A DNA stretch of 64,000 nt from the NCBI RefSeq assembly GCF_032911445.1, contig NZ_JAWJEJ010000002.1, positions 434,001 to 498,000 on the forward strand, read 5' to 3'. Below, piece after piece: positions 16,758-25,233 of the stretch. Position 1 is the stretch's first letter. Each line of letters begins with the position of its first letter. The notes beneath the pieces were generated by a model. That model was not told the origin of the DNA. It did no database searches and saw only the letters and a list, made by a program, of their open reading frames with translations. The position numbers were made by a program, and so were the translations under genes. Origin of the DNA: Sphingomonas sp. HF-S4. Its GTDB lineage: Bacteria; Pseudomonadota; Alphaproteobacteria; Sphingomonadales; Sphingomonadaceae.

Positions 16758-17789
16758 CTATGCGGTCACAGAGCACCAGGCCAAGGCTTTCTCAGATTGC
16801 CGATACAGTTCCTCCGGCGCGATGCCCGGTCCGCCTGCGCGCCGCGCATTTCGCGATGCTGCTACGATATGTTCCTTGAGGAGGCGGAAGTCGCCGGTAT
16901 CTCGGTACACTTGGATCAGGAAAAACGGGAAATGCTTCCTGAGCGAGGCATCGCTCCCGTCCGCGTCGGGCACGGGCTCAACCTCGACGAATCGTCTCAC
17001 GGTCGATGCGAGGGCGGCGTCATCCTCCGCGCGGCCCCGGTCCAACAGGCGGAGCCACCGAAAGCCGCTGATATTGTGATTGGCCTCCTGTCGCGCGATC
17101 GCATCCATCACGGCGACTACGGGAGACGAGACGCCGGCCCGCTCGAGCTGGTACGCGCCTTCCGCGCTCGCGATGGTGCCGCGGCCCTCATACAGGCAGT
17201 GCTCGATTACCATATATTCAAGCGGCGACGTGCACCCGCGCACGAGTTCCCAGTTTCCGAGTCGATCTTCGGGAATCCATTCTCGTTCAGAGTGATCGAT
17301 CCCAAGAAGGCGACCGATTGCTTCGAGGTGAAGCGCTTCCTCGTAGAGGAGATTCATCAACTCGAGCGTAAGCTCCGGAGGATTGTCCAGATAACAAAGC
17401 GCGTACGCTGCTGAACTGATGACGATCTTTTCGGCGCTGTCCAGCCTGGCTGCGGCCTTGCTGACAACACGATAGTCTTCGCCGTCCAGCAACGTAAAAT
17501 CGAAATTCATCGAGAGGCGGGCTTGGCCGGTCGTCGACTCATTGTCGAGATAGCGGCTGGCGGTCACGCTCAAGGGTCGCACTGCCGCGACCTCCGTGGT
17601 ATTCGCCCAATGACCGTTCTCCTTGGCCAGGAGCGAATAGGCATCGCTCAGGCGACCGATTTCGAAGGACCGGGTATCCCAATCCTCGACATAGTGGCCG
17701 GACGCCAAAGGCTGAGCAAGATTGCGAACCTGTTCGAGGATGGTCGTGGATGGGATAGTCTTGTCAGCGATCATTTCCTCGACGATCAT
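16758..17789 (-). CDS. Ferritin-like diiron protein, last gene of a five-gene biosynthetic/export operon
   Basis: 343 aa, no named family recognised. Spacing of carboxylates and histidines fits a four-helix ferritin-like diiron site: Glu120 (DSAEKIVISSAAY), an ExxH at Glu151-His154 (LLYEEALHLEAIG), Glu196 or Glu201 in the next helix (EYMVIEHCLYEGRG) and a second ExxH at Glu235-His238 (IARQEANHNISGF). Such sites activate O2 for oxidation or oxygenation, or store iron. The length exceeds simple ferritins; an N-terminal 100-residue extension and a C-terminal 90-residue tail flank the helical core. A good AGGAGCG ribosome binding site precedes ATG 17789. It follows the ABC exporter genes by 92 bases, so it likely belongs to the same pathway. 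The enzymatic role is inference from motif geometry. Confidence 0.75.
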   Translation of the reverse strand: MIVEEMIADKTIPSTTILEQVRNLAQPLASGHYVEDWDTRSFEIGRLSDAYSLLAKENGHWANTTEVAAVRPLSVTASRYLDNESTTGQARLSMNFDFTLLDGEDYRVVSKAAARLDSAEKIVISSAAYALCYLDNPPELTLELMNLLYEEALHLEAIGRLLGIDHSEREWIPEDRLGNWELVRGCTSPLEYMVIEHCLYEGRGTIASAEGAYQLERAGVSSPVVAVMDAIARQEANHNISGFRWLRLLDRGRAEDDAALASTVRRFVEVEPVPDADGSDASLRKHFPFFLIQVYRDTGDFRLLKEHIVAASRNARRAGGPGIAPEELYRQSEKALAWCSVTA

Positions 17790-17881
17790 AAAACGCTCCT
17801 GTTAATTGCAAGCATAATAGCGAATGTGCGTAGAAAGAAATGAATAAAGTTAAGCGTGCATGCAGGGCGATCATATTGCTT

Positions 17882-19681
17882 CTATATTTGCATGGGTCTC
17901 GTCATCTCGGCCTGCATCGCAGGCTGCATTTTTGCTTCATGTGAATAATAGTTACGATGCAGTTCGGCAAAGTGCGTCGATTGCTTCAGCAGGTCCTGGT
18001 ACGTGCCGTCCCCCACGATCGCGCCCTCGTTCAGCACCAAGACTCGGTCTGCGCGCCTGACCGTCGCAAGGCGATGCGCGATGATGAGAACGGTCCGTCC
18101 CGCCATAAGCCGGCCAAGCGCTTGCTGGATGGCGCGCTCGGTCGCCGGATCCAGACTGGCGGTCGGCTCGTCGAGCACGAGTATCGACGGTTGCTGCAGG
18201 AATACTCTCGCCACAGCGATCATCTGACGTTGACCCACGGAGACGCCGCGCCGGCTGTTGTCGATGCGGTCGTCCAGGTCGAAGGGCACGATCCGCTCCC
18301 AAAGATCGGCGCCGATTGCCCGAATGACATCCATGACATCCGAACGGGGCGCGCCGGGGCGGGCGTAGGCAATGTTCTCCGCCACGGTTCCATTGAAAAG
18401 ATAGGGAAATTGCGGGACCATGCCGACCTGGCGCCGATAGTCGGCCAGCATCATCGAACGCACGTCCCGCCCGTCGACCAGCAGCTCCCCCCCGTCATAT
18501 TCATGGCTTCGTGAAATCAGCTTCGCCAGCGTGGACTTGCCCGCACCCGTTTCTCCGACGATGGCGACGACCTGCTTGGCGGGGATGTACAGGTCCAGGT
18601 TTTCGAAGACTTTGCTTGTGGCGCTGTAGCTGAAGGTCACGGACCGGAGTTCGATGCTACCGTCCAGGGCGGCGACCGGTTCACTGCCCGATCGGATCGA
18701 AGAGTCCCTGTCGTCGATCAAGGCGAAGACCCGCTCGCTGGCGGCCAGGCCTTGCTGGAAAAGGCTCCAGAAGGAGGCGGCCTGCGTAAGGGGCACCCAC
18801 AATGCGCCCAGAGCGCTTATGGCGAAATACCACTCGCCAGTGGACAACGACCCCAGCTGCGACAATCGGCCGCCAACGTACAAGGTCGCCACCGTTCCCA
18901 GTCCTGCGAGCAAGGTAAGCACAGGCAGGATCATCGAGTAGATCAGGCCCTGTCGCAGATAGACCTGGTACGATAGCCGGTTGAGCTGGTCGAACTCGCG
19001 GTAGGTCGAGTCCTCTTGCCCGAAGCCCTTCGTAACGCCGATGCCCGCCATGGACTCGTGCACATTGGCGGTGATCCGCGCCATCACTCTGCGGGTGCTG
19101 GTGGCTGCGGTCCTTGCCACGCGACGGAACAGCAAGGTAGTCGACACGAGCAGCGGCACGATCGCGACAAGCAGAAAGCCGAGGGCTATCTGGATGTAGA
19201 AAACGAGACCGCCAAGGAGGATGACGAGGAACAACTGGCTGACGAAGTTGAGGGTCAAGGTAAGAACCGAGGCGAAACCCTCGGTGTCCCCGGTCACCCT
19301 GCTAAGCACCTGGCCCGGAGAGTGCCGATCGAAAAAGGCGGCATCCTTGGCGAGCGCCGCGTCGGTGGCATCGATCTGGAGGCGGCGGACCGTCTGGCCC
19401 ACCAGGCCGGCTGTCAGCCATTGGCGACCCCAGTTCAACGCCCAGCCGCTCACCGCCAATGCCGTTACGATCATGCAAAGCTGCGCGTTTGAAATGCTGC
19501 CGCGGAGCCGCCCGTCGATGGTCACTGCGATCACCACGGGCAGGGCAGAGGCCACCAGCGATGAACCTACCGCCAACAGGGCTGCCATCAGCAGGGGCTG
19601 GATCCCCGACTGCAAGTAACGTCCGATCCGCACGAGCAATTGCGGCGTGCTGTACACGCGGTCGTAGTCATCGGCACGCAA
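17882..19681 (-). CDS. ABC exporter half-transporter, subunit with degenerate signature motif
   Basis: 599 aa, a six-helix membrane domain (about 25-310) fused to an ATPase. Walker A is GETGAGKS (376-383), Walker B ends LDEPTASLD with catalytic Glu505, and the H-loop is IIAHRLATV. The signature is VSVGQ (480-484) instead of LSGGQ. The partner encoded 16 bases upstream has the complementary change (Asp512 in place of the Walker B Glu), so in a heterodimer one composite ATP site would be canonical and one degenerate, as in TM287/288 and similar exporters. It likely exports the operon's product or a lipid-like substrate. Fourth gene of the operon. Confidence 0.9.
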   Translation of the reverse strand: MRADDYDRVYSTPQLLVRIGRYLQSGIQPLLMAALLAVGSSLVASALPVVIAVTIDGRLRGSISNAQLCMIVTALAVSGWALNWGRQWLTAGLVGQTVRRLQIDATDAALAKDAAFFDRHSPGQVLSRVTGDTEGFASVLTLTLNFVSQLFLVILLGGLVFYIQIALGFLLVAIVPLLVSTTLLFRRVARTAATSTRRVMARITANVHESMAGIGVTKGFGQEDSTYREFDQLNRLSYQVYLRQGLIYSMILPVLTLLAGLGTVATLYVGGRLSQLGSLSTGEWYFAISALGALWVPLTQAASFWSLFQQGLAASERVFALIDDRDSSIRSGSEPVAALDGSIELRSVTFSYSATSKVFENLDLYIPAKQVVAIVGETGAGKSTLAKLISRSHEYDGGELLVDGRDVRSMMLADYRRQVGMVPQFPYLFNGTVAENIAYARPGAPRSDVMDVIRAIGADLWERIVPFDLDDRIDNSRRGVSVGQRQMIAVARVFLQQPSILVLDEPTASLDPATERAIQQALGRLMAGRTVLIIAHRLATVRRADRVLVLNEGAIVGDGTYQDLLKQSTHFAELHRNYYSHEAKMQPAMQAEMTRPMQI

Positions 19682-19697
19682 GCCACTGAATAAGGTG

Positions 19698-21452
19698 TCA
19701 GTCAGCGTACAGCTCCTGATACAAGGGGCACCGGATCCTCAGGCTTTCGTGCGAGCCCATGTCGACCACACGGCCAGCGTCGAGCACCAGAATGAGATCG
19801 GCGTCACGGATCTGATGGGGCTCATGGGTCACAAGCACGGTTGTCCGCCCGGTCATATGGCTTCGCACTTGCCCCGAGACCGCTGCCGCCGTGGTGGCAT
19901 CGAGCGCGCTGGTCGCGTCGTCCATGATCAGGATCGAGGGCGATGTGATGAGCGCACGGGCGATTCCGAGGCGCTGTCGCTGGCCGCCGGACAAGGTAGA
20001 GCCGCCCTCATTGAGCACGGTTTCATAGCCGCCTTCCAAGGCGAGGATGAAATCGCGGGCGGAGGCCTGTTCCGCGGCGGTCTCGACAGCCCGCCGGCTG
20101 GCGCCGTCTCGGACGCCAAAGGCGATGTTCTCATGAATGCTCTTCGAGAAAAGGAAAGTATCCTGATGGACGGTTGCGATCTGGCGGCGGAGGGAACGCA
20201 ATCTCCAGCCGCCAATGGCTTGTCCGTCGATGAAGATGTCGCCGTCGGATGCTTCGTAGGTCCGGTTTATAAGCTTGATGAGCGCCGATTTGCCGCTGCC
20301 GGTCGGCCCGGTCACCGCCATCGTGGCGCCCGCTGGCAAGTGGAACGAGATGTCCTGCAGAACCGTTCGCCCGGCGATCCTGAGCGAGACGCCGTCGAAC
20401 TTCAGCGAGCCCGATATCGCCGCTTCGACACCGGCAGCGTCGACGTCGTCGTCCCCTATGGCATCGGTGATCTCGCGCACGCGAGCCGCGGCGACGAAAC
20501 CGTCCTGCAAAAGCGGAACCGCCTGTTCGGACGCAGTTATCGCGTGCGCGAACAGGGCCAGCCAGCCGAGATAGGTGATGACCTCGTGCAAAGCGAGTTG
20601 GCCGGTTTCATATAGCACCAGCGATTGCGAAACCCCGATCGCCATGCCCACTGCGAAGCTGAGCCCGGGAAGGTAGATCGCCTGGCTGCGTCCGCGGCGC
20701 GTAAAGGCTTGCCGGTATAGCTCCGCCGCTGCGGCCGCCTTTTTGCGCTCGTGGTCCTCGACCGCCAGAGCCTTTACCGTAGCGATGCCGCCGAGCGTAT
20801 CGGCGAGGGTCTGGTTGAATTCCGCAAAGGCGACCCTCGTCCGATGCGAGAGGGGCTGCAAGCGCCGCACGTGATGCCATAGGGAAAACGTGAAGATGAC
20901 AGCGATTGCCATCGGCGCCAGCAGCAGCCGTTCATCGGTTAGCGCAATGAAAGTGATCGACAGCCCGATGGCCAACAAGCCGTTGACCGCCATCGGCAAG
21001 CCGAGGCCGACCATGTAATCGAGCAGCTTCCCGTCGTTGACCGTGCGCGACAGGATGTCGCCGATATTCTGGCGGTCGTGGAAGGGCTGCCCCTTTCGGA
21101 GCAGGCTTCGGAACAACTCGTCGCGGCTGTCCCGCTTGAGCCGCTGCGCCACGGTCTCGACGGCCCCGATGGATATGGCTTCGGCCAGGAACCGCCCGAC
21201 GACCAGCCCGAGCACCGACAACATGATCATCAGCAAGTCTGATCGTGCGATGCCAGGCGCAGTGACCACGGCGAAGGCCTTGCCGGTATAGAGCGGCACG
21301 AAGGTTGCCGCCAGGTTCGAGCCAATAGCCGCGATCAGGAAGACCAAGAGCAGCCGGCGCTCGGGAAGCAGCTGCGCGGCTACCCAGCGGCTGGTTCTCA
21401 ATGCGGAACCAGGGCCGCGCTCAGCCATGCCCGGTGCGGATGCTCCCGACAT
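19698..21452 (-). CDS. ABC exporter half-transporter, subunit with degenerate Walker B
   Basis: 584 aa with an N-terminal membrane domain (about 30-310) and an ATPase domain. Walker A is GPTGSGKS (382-389), the signature is canonical LSGGQ (487-491), but Walker B reads ILIMDDATSALD, with Asp512 replacing the catalytic Glu. The H-loop is VTHEPHQ. This makes its own ATP site non-hydrolytic or weak, while its LSGGQ completes the active site of the partner. Its start follows the oxidoreductase stop by only 3 bases, so translation is probably coupled. Third gene of the operon. Confidence 0.9.
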   Translation of the reverse strand: MSGASAPGMAERGPGSALRTSRWVAAQLLPERRLLLVFLIAAIGSNLAATFVPLYTGKAFAVVTAPGIARSDLLMIMLSVLGLVVGRFLAEAISIGAVETVAQRLKRDSRDELFRSLLRKGQPFHDRQNIGDILSRTVNDGKLLDYMVGLGLPMAVNGLLAIGLSITFIALTDERLLLAPMAIAVIFTFSLWHHVRRLQPLSHRTRVAFAEFNQTLADTLGGIATVKALAVEDHERKKAAAAAELYRQAFTRRGRSQAIYLPGLSFAVGMAIGVSQSLVLYETGQLALHEVITYLGWLALFAHAITASEQAVPLLQDGFVAAARVREITDAIGDDDVDAAGVEAAISGSLKFDGVSLRIAGRTVLQDISFHLPAGATMAVTGPTGSGKSALIKLINRTYEASDGDIFIDGQAIGGWRLRSLRRQIATVHQDTFLFSKSIHENIAFGVRDGASRRAVETAAEQASARDFILALEGGYETVLNEGGSTLSGGQRQRLGIARALITSPSILIMDDATSALDATTAAAVSGQVRSHMTGRTTVLVTHEPHQIRDADLILVLDAGRVVDMGSHESLRIRCPLYQELYAD

Positions 21453-21455
21453 GGC

Positions 21456-22484
21456 TCAGCCGACAGCAACCGCGCGGTCAATCACGAAGATCTGCTGCAC
21501 GGGATCGAAGTTCAGTTGCTCCATCACCTGATCGCAGATCTTGGACGCCTCCAGCGCATCCGCTATCGAAGGTCGATCGGATGAACCGAATTCCCGCGAA
21601 CGGCACGCGGCCAGAAACGCTTCCAACTCCGGGCCGAACCCGCTTCGGGCCCAGCCGTGATCGAGGTTGCGCGTCGAGTGCAAAAGCGCTCGGGACGGCG
21701 TACCGGCGTCCATTTCCAAAAGCACCTGCTCGAGCGAGGGGGCGGTGAACGTGCTGCCGTCCGCACCTTCCACCGACACCTCGACCACAAACTTCATGGT
21801 ATGATTGCCAACGCGCAGCACCGAAAGCGATCCGTCGGTATGTCGGAGGAGGATCGTCGCGAAGAAGTGATTCATATCCCGGTGGATTGCATGCACGTCG
21901 ATCTTGCTGATCGGCGCAGGCTGGAACCAGCGCGCGAGGTCGAGTGCGTGCACGCCATTCTGGCGGAGCCACGCTTCCACCGTGTTTTCGACTCCCCACT
22001 GCGGCGTCTCAGGATGCCGGCTAAAGAAGTTGATCGACACCGTGGAGGGCGTGGCCCGAATGCGGTGCGTAAGGCTGTGAAGCTGCTGGAGCGTCTCGGC
22101 ATACCGGAAGTTGAATCCGACCTGGACCTGGGCGGTCGAATGCCGGACGAGCTCGTTCAGGCCTGCCAGCACGACCGTGGATTCGCCGGCGGGCTTTTCC
22201 ACGAAGCAACTGATCCCGCGCTCGACGAGGTATCTCGTCAACGCGGACGACGGCTGCGGCGGAACCGCCAATATCGCGGCGTCGACGGCGCCCAGGTCGA
22301 GCTCTTCGACTCTCGCCACTGCGCGTGCCGCGCCTGTCCGGGCTTGCATTGCGTGCGCAAGCGTCAGGTCGTCATCCACGCAGGCGACGATTTGGTGCCC
22401 CTGGAGGCGTTGCAGGAACGGCACCAGATTCTGCCCCATCTGGCGGCCGCAGCCGATCAGCGCGAGCCGTATCGTGTCAGTCAT
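21456..22484 (-). CDS. Gfo/Idh/MocA family NAD(P)-dependent oxidoreductase
   Basis: 342 aa. The Rossmann start LALIGCGRQMGQN (GxGxxG-like, residues 8-19) and the family signature FVEKPAG (94-100, catalytic Lys97) are clear, and the second half is the alpha/beta substrate domain (VGFNFRYAETL onward). The family oxidises or reduces sugars, cyclitols, imines and related compounds with NAD(P)H. Its ATG overlaps the end of the PLP enzyme gene by 8 bases, implying that the two act in succession, for example on an amino-ketone or imine formed by the PLP enzyme. The substrate cannot be read from sequence. Confidence 0.9.
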   Translation of the reverse strand: MTDTIRLALIGCGRQMGQNLVPFLQRLQGHQIVACVDDDLTLAHAMQARTGAARAVARVEELDLGAVDAAILAVPPQPSSALTRYLVERGISCFVEKPAGESTVVLAGLNELVRHSTAQVQVGFNFRYAETLQQLHSLTHRIRATPSTVSINFFSRHPETPQWGVENTVEAWLRQNGVHALDLARWFQPAPISKIDVHAIHRDMNHFFATILLRHTDGSLSVLRVGNHTMKFVVEVSVEGADGSTFTAPSLEQVLLEMDAGTPSRALLHSTRNLDHGWARSGFGPELEAFLAACRSREFGSSDRPSIADALEASKICDQVMEQLNFDPVQQIFVIDRAVAVG

Positions 22485-23808
22485 GGTGCACCTCGCACTC
22501 TAGAGCCCAGGAGCGAAGGGCGCGGACCGCCCTTTGCGTCAGGTCCTCGTGATCGATTTCGCGATGCGCGAGGCACACGAAGGACGGATGTCCTTCCAGC
22601 AACAGGATGCCCTCGGCAGAGAAGGCCTGCAGCAGTTCGGACCGCCATTTCTTATTGCCCAGAACATGGTCGCCGTAGACGAGTTCGAACATGCTCCCCC
22701 CGAGCACGGGTTCGGCTCGAACGAAGTCGGCAACCCCGACGCGAGTGGCGGCTTCGGTGATCGTGGCAGCGATGGCCGTGCCGATCGTGCCCAGTTCCTG
22801 CCATCCATCCGCGCTGGCGCCAATCGGCCGCTCGAGGATGTCGGCGGTTACCGTCGCCGCGTAGACCGTCACCATCTCCTTGGAAAAAGTGCCGCTCAGG
22901 CGCGCCTGCTCCGCGTGCGCCATAAGCTCTCGATTGCCCACGAGCACGCTGATGGGGGCTCCGTTCGCCAATGCCTTGCCCAGGACGATCATATCGGCAC
23001 CCAGGGCGTTGTCGTGCGCATACCCCAAAGGCGAGATGCGGCCACCGGTCTTCGTCTCATCGAAAACGGTAAGCAGGCCGGCTTTCCGACACATTGCCAG
23101 GGCCTCCGCCAGAATCGTCGGCGAAGTCCGGTCCGCAAGGTACGCGTCGAAGACGAAGCACCCCAAACGGCCGGCGTTTTCCTCCAATAGGGTTTCCAGG
23201 GATTCGAGCTGCAGATCTACCCAATTCAGGATGGGCTCGTCGGGTCCGACACCCCGCATTGCCTGCGTATAGCGCAGTTGCTCGCGCAACGGAGAATTCT
23301 GGGGCTCATGCCATTTGAGCGAATTGGCTACCTGGGAATCGTGCCAGCCCACATACCCGGCGCGGATGATGCCCAGCCGCCCATTCTCCATGGCTGCCAG
23401 TCGGAAAGCGGCCGTCACCGCTTCAGAGGCGGTTTTGAAGAAGGCGCCACGATCTCCGGGCCGATCCCGAAGCAAGTGACCGAGATACTTCTCATGAAAT
23501 TCGGAATATCCCGGCATCATCATGCCGTTGGCGAGCAGGCTGCATATTCTTTCATTATATTCTATATTTGCATGACCGATGATAACCGGCCCATATCCCA
23601 TGACAAAATCCAAATATGGACGCCCGAGATCATCCCAGACCGTACCGTCTTTTCCCCGTGAGAATAATAACTGCTTATTATCTGTCCGGAATTTTTTGGT
23701 TATCTTCGAATGGGCGATACGATCTAAGTTCAAGGCGCTCTCCATCGTAAGATAATTATAGAAATAATCCACCAATTTATATTTGGTTTTGCGTAATATT
23801 CTCGACAT
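22477..23808 (-). CDS. PLP-dependent class III aminotransferase / glutamate-1-semialdehyde aminomutase-like enzyme
   Basis: 443 aa, fold-type I PLP enzyme. The cofactor Lys278 lies in LGKALANGAP, and Asp250 in VFDETKTGGR pairs with the PLP ring nitrogen. The glycine-rich opening YLDFVMGYGPVIIGHA and FFKTASEAVTAAFRLA (phosphate-binding region) are as in glutamate-1-semialdehyde 2,1-aminomutases and secondary-metabolite aminotransferases. GSAM of haem synthesis normally has DEVMTGFR and GGGLPVGA; both differ here, so this is a paralogue with another substrate. ATG 23808 has a TGAGG ribosome binding site; Met22 is an alternative. First gene of the operon, directly behind the AT-rich promoter region. 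Confidence 0.88.
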   Translation of the reverse strand: MSRILRKTKYKLVDYFYNYLTMESALNLDRIAHSKITKKFRTDNKQLLFSRGKDGTVWDDLGRPYLDFVMGYGPVIIGHANIEYNERICSLLANGMMMPGYSEFHEKYLGHLLRDRPGDRGAFFKTASEAVTAAFRLAAMENGRLGIIRAGYVGWHDSQVANSLKWHEPQNSPLREQLRYTQAMRGVGPDEPILNWVDLQLESLETLLEENAGRLGCFVFDAYLADRTSPTILAEALAMCRKAGLLTVFDETKTGGRISPLGYAHDNALGADMIVLGKALANGAPISVLVGNRELMAHAEQARLSGTFSKEMVTVYAATVTADILERPIGASADGWQELGTIGTAIAATITEAATRVGVADFVRAEPVLGGSMFELVYGDHVLGNKKWRSELLQAFSAEGILLLEGHPSFVCLAHREIDHEDLTQRAVRALRSWALECEVHHD

Positions 23809-23878
23809 TAACCTCAGTTAAATCGAATTTACGCGCAAATAAGAGCGCGCAATACTAGCACGATGCGTCATGAATCCA

Positions 23879-23918
23879 ATTATACTGTCAGGCAAAATTC
23901 ACGTAGATCACTAGTGAT
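23879..23918 (-). promoter_or_regulatory. Putative promoter and operator of the five-gene operon
   Basis: On the minus strand a perfect TATAAT occupies 23884-23879. Upstream of it is the perfect 12-base palindrome ATCACTAGTGAT (23907-23918), centred near -40 relative to the implied start site. That is where class II activators and LuxR-type regulators bind. The leader to the first ATG would be about 64 bases. No good -35 hexamer is present, consistent with an activator-dependent promoter. No regulator gene is adjacent. Confidence 0.45.
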
Positions 23919-24728
23919 GTCAGTGACAATGCCCCACTTCGGTGATCTGCTTATATAAAACAGAATCAACATGACTTTACATAACGATTCGTGACCGAAC
24001 TTTTTGTTTGTGTCAACTGTGTTACACACTCAGCGAGTGGAGAGTGTCGATTGGCATGATGGGCGCTACGAAAGCTATTCTACCACCCCGCGAAATCACC
24101 GGTGATACGGTGCCTATCTTTGGCCGCGGGATGCAGTGGCCGGTCGCCGCTTATTTGGTCGATACGTGCATGGATCGTGCTGCCATCGACTAGGCGTTTG
24201 AGCCCGGAATTTGCTGGGGATCCTCGGCGCGGTCGGGCGTTCTATCACACCCTCGGCCGAAACTGCGACGAAAGCGCCATAGAGCGCCGCCTGAGCGAGG
24301 GGCTTAACCGCCGCCTCCTGGAACCTCCGGTTCGTGCGTTCGACCTGGCAATCGGTCCAAAGGTGCCTCGGGCACATCCAGCCCAAAGCCCATCTCGGCA
24401 CTTCATCAACGCTCACATCAACGCCTGCCGGTCCAAACACCGTGCGAGATAGTCGATCAGCGGGTCGCGCAGCGGCGCGGGCTCGATGATGCGCCATAGA
24501 CCCGACAGGTCCGCGCCCAGCGCGCACCGGGCGGCGGGGTGCCGGCTATAAGGCAGCGGGCCCTGGTTGCCGCCGTCGATCAGGCTAGGGGCCTCTCAGT
24601 GCGCGTCGACGAAACCGAAATCGCCGCCACCAAAAATTTGGCGACGGCGATTCCGAGACTGGCGGCAAGTGCCGCATAGATGACGATATGGGTGCGTCAG
24701 CCCAACGCCGGGGACGCGCTCATCGGGA
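23919..24728. other. Accessory gap with degraded coding remnants
   Basis: No intact gene is seen. On the minus strand, 24591 to about 24427 is open and protein-like (GLWRIIEPAPLRDPLIDYL) and ends in TGA without a start. Nearer 24190-24075 another minus-strand frame reads VDGSTIHARIDQISGDRPLH before a stop. On the plus strand a 61-codon frame runs 24008-24193. These pieces in shifting frames look like remains of one or more broken genes, possibly a transposase, but I cannot assign a family. The first 120 bases are strongly AT-rich. Confidence 0.4.
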
Positions 24729-25097
24729 TTAGTCGAGCCCCAGCTTGTGGAGCACCTTGCCGATGATGCCCTTGGTTCCGGCCGGGCCTGCGGCGATCTT
24801 CGCCTCGGCCTTTTCGTTGTATCCCGAGCTTTCGGGAATTGAATGATTGTGCACCGGCTGGGTCGATGCGGGCGGGTCCGACGCGTCCATCGACTCGTCT
24901 AGTGCCCTGTCGAGCCGTGCCTCCTTGCTCTCGGGGTTGCGTTCCAGCCGCTCGACGATCGAGCGGTCCGTGCCGGCATCCGCCGAATTCGCAGTTACGC
25001 GCTCGGCCTTCGCGGTCGTTGCGTTGGTGTCGGCATCCTCGGCTCCCGGTGCCACCGACATCCTGTCCATTGCCGGGTCGATCGCATTCGCATTCAT
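24729..25097 (-). CDS. Unknown small acidic hydrophilic protein, 122 aa
   Basis: The ATG at 25097 is preceded by a strong AGGAGAG ribosome binding site, which supports translation. The sequence is rich in Ala, Asp, Glu, Ser and Thr with no hydrophobic core for about 90 residues, so it is probably disordered. It ends in a short amphipathic helix (GIIGKVLHKLGLD). No family is recognised. Composition resembles small stress-related proteins, but that is only an impression. It lies downstream of the BAX-inhibitor gene on the same strand, beyond that gene's terminator, so it should have its own promoter. Confidence 0.65.
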   Translation of the reverse strand: MNANAIDPAMDRMSVAPGAEDADTNATTAKAERVTANSADAGTDRSIVERLERNPESKEARLDRALDESMDASDPPASTQPVHNHSIPESSGYNEKAEAKIAAGPAGTKGIIGKVLHKLGLD

Positions 25098-25170
25098 GAC
25101 TCACTCTCCTGAGCGTTGCCTGACTGAAACGACCGTCCCGCGAGTCGCGTTCCGTGCATGGAAATCCGTC

Positions 25171-25209
25171 GCAAACAAAAACGGCCCGGCGGGGATTCCG
25201 CCGGGCCGT
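25171..25209 (-). terminator. Rho-independent terminator of the BAX-inhibitor-1 family gene
   Basis: Perfect 12-base stem ACGGCCCGGCGG (25181-25192) with its complement (25198-25209) around a 5-base loop. On the minus strand it is followed by TTTTGTTTG. It lies 25 bases after the stop of the minus-strand gene ending at 25234. Confidence 0.9.
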
Positions 25210-25233
25210 GTCTTGTCTCGTTCCGTCGCGGAC

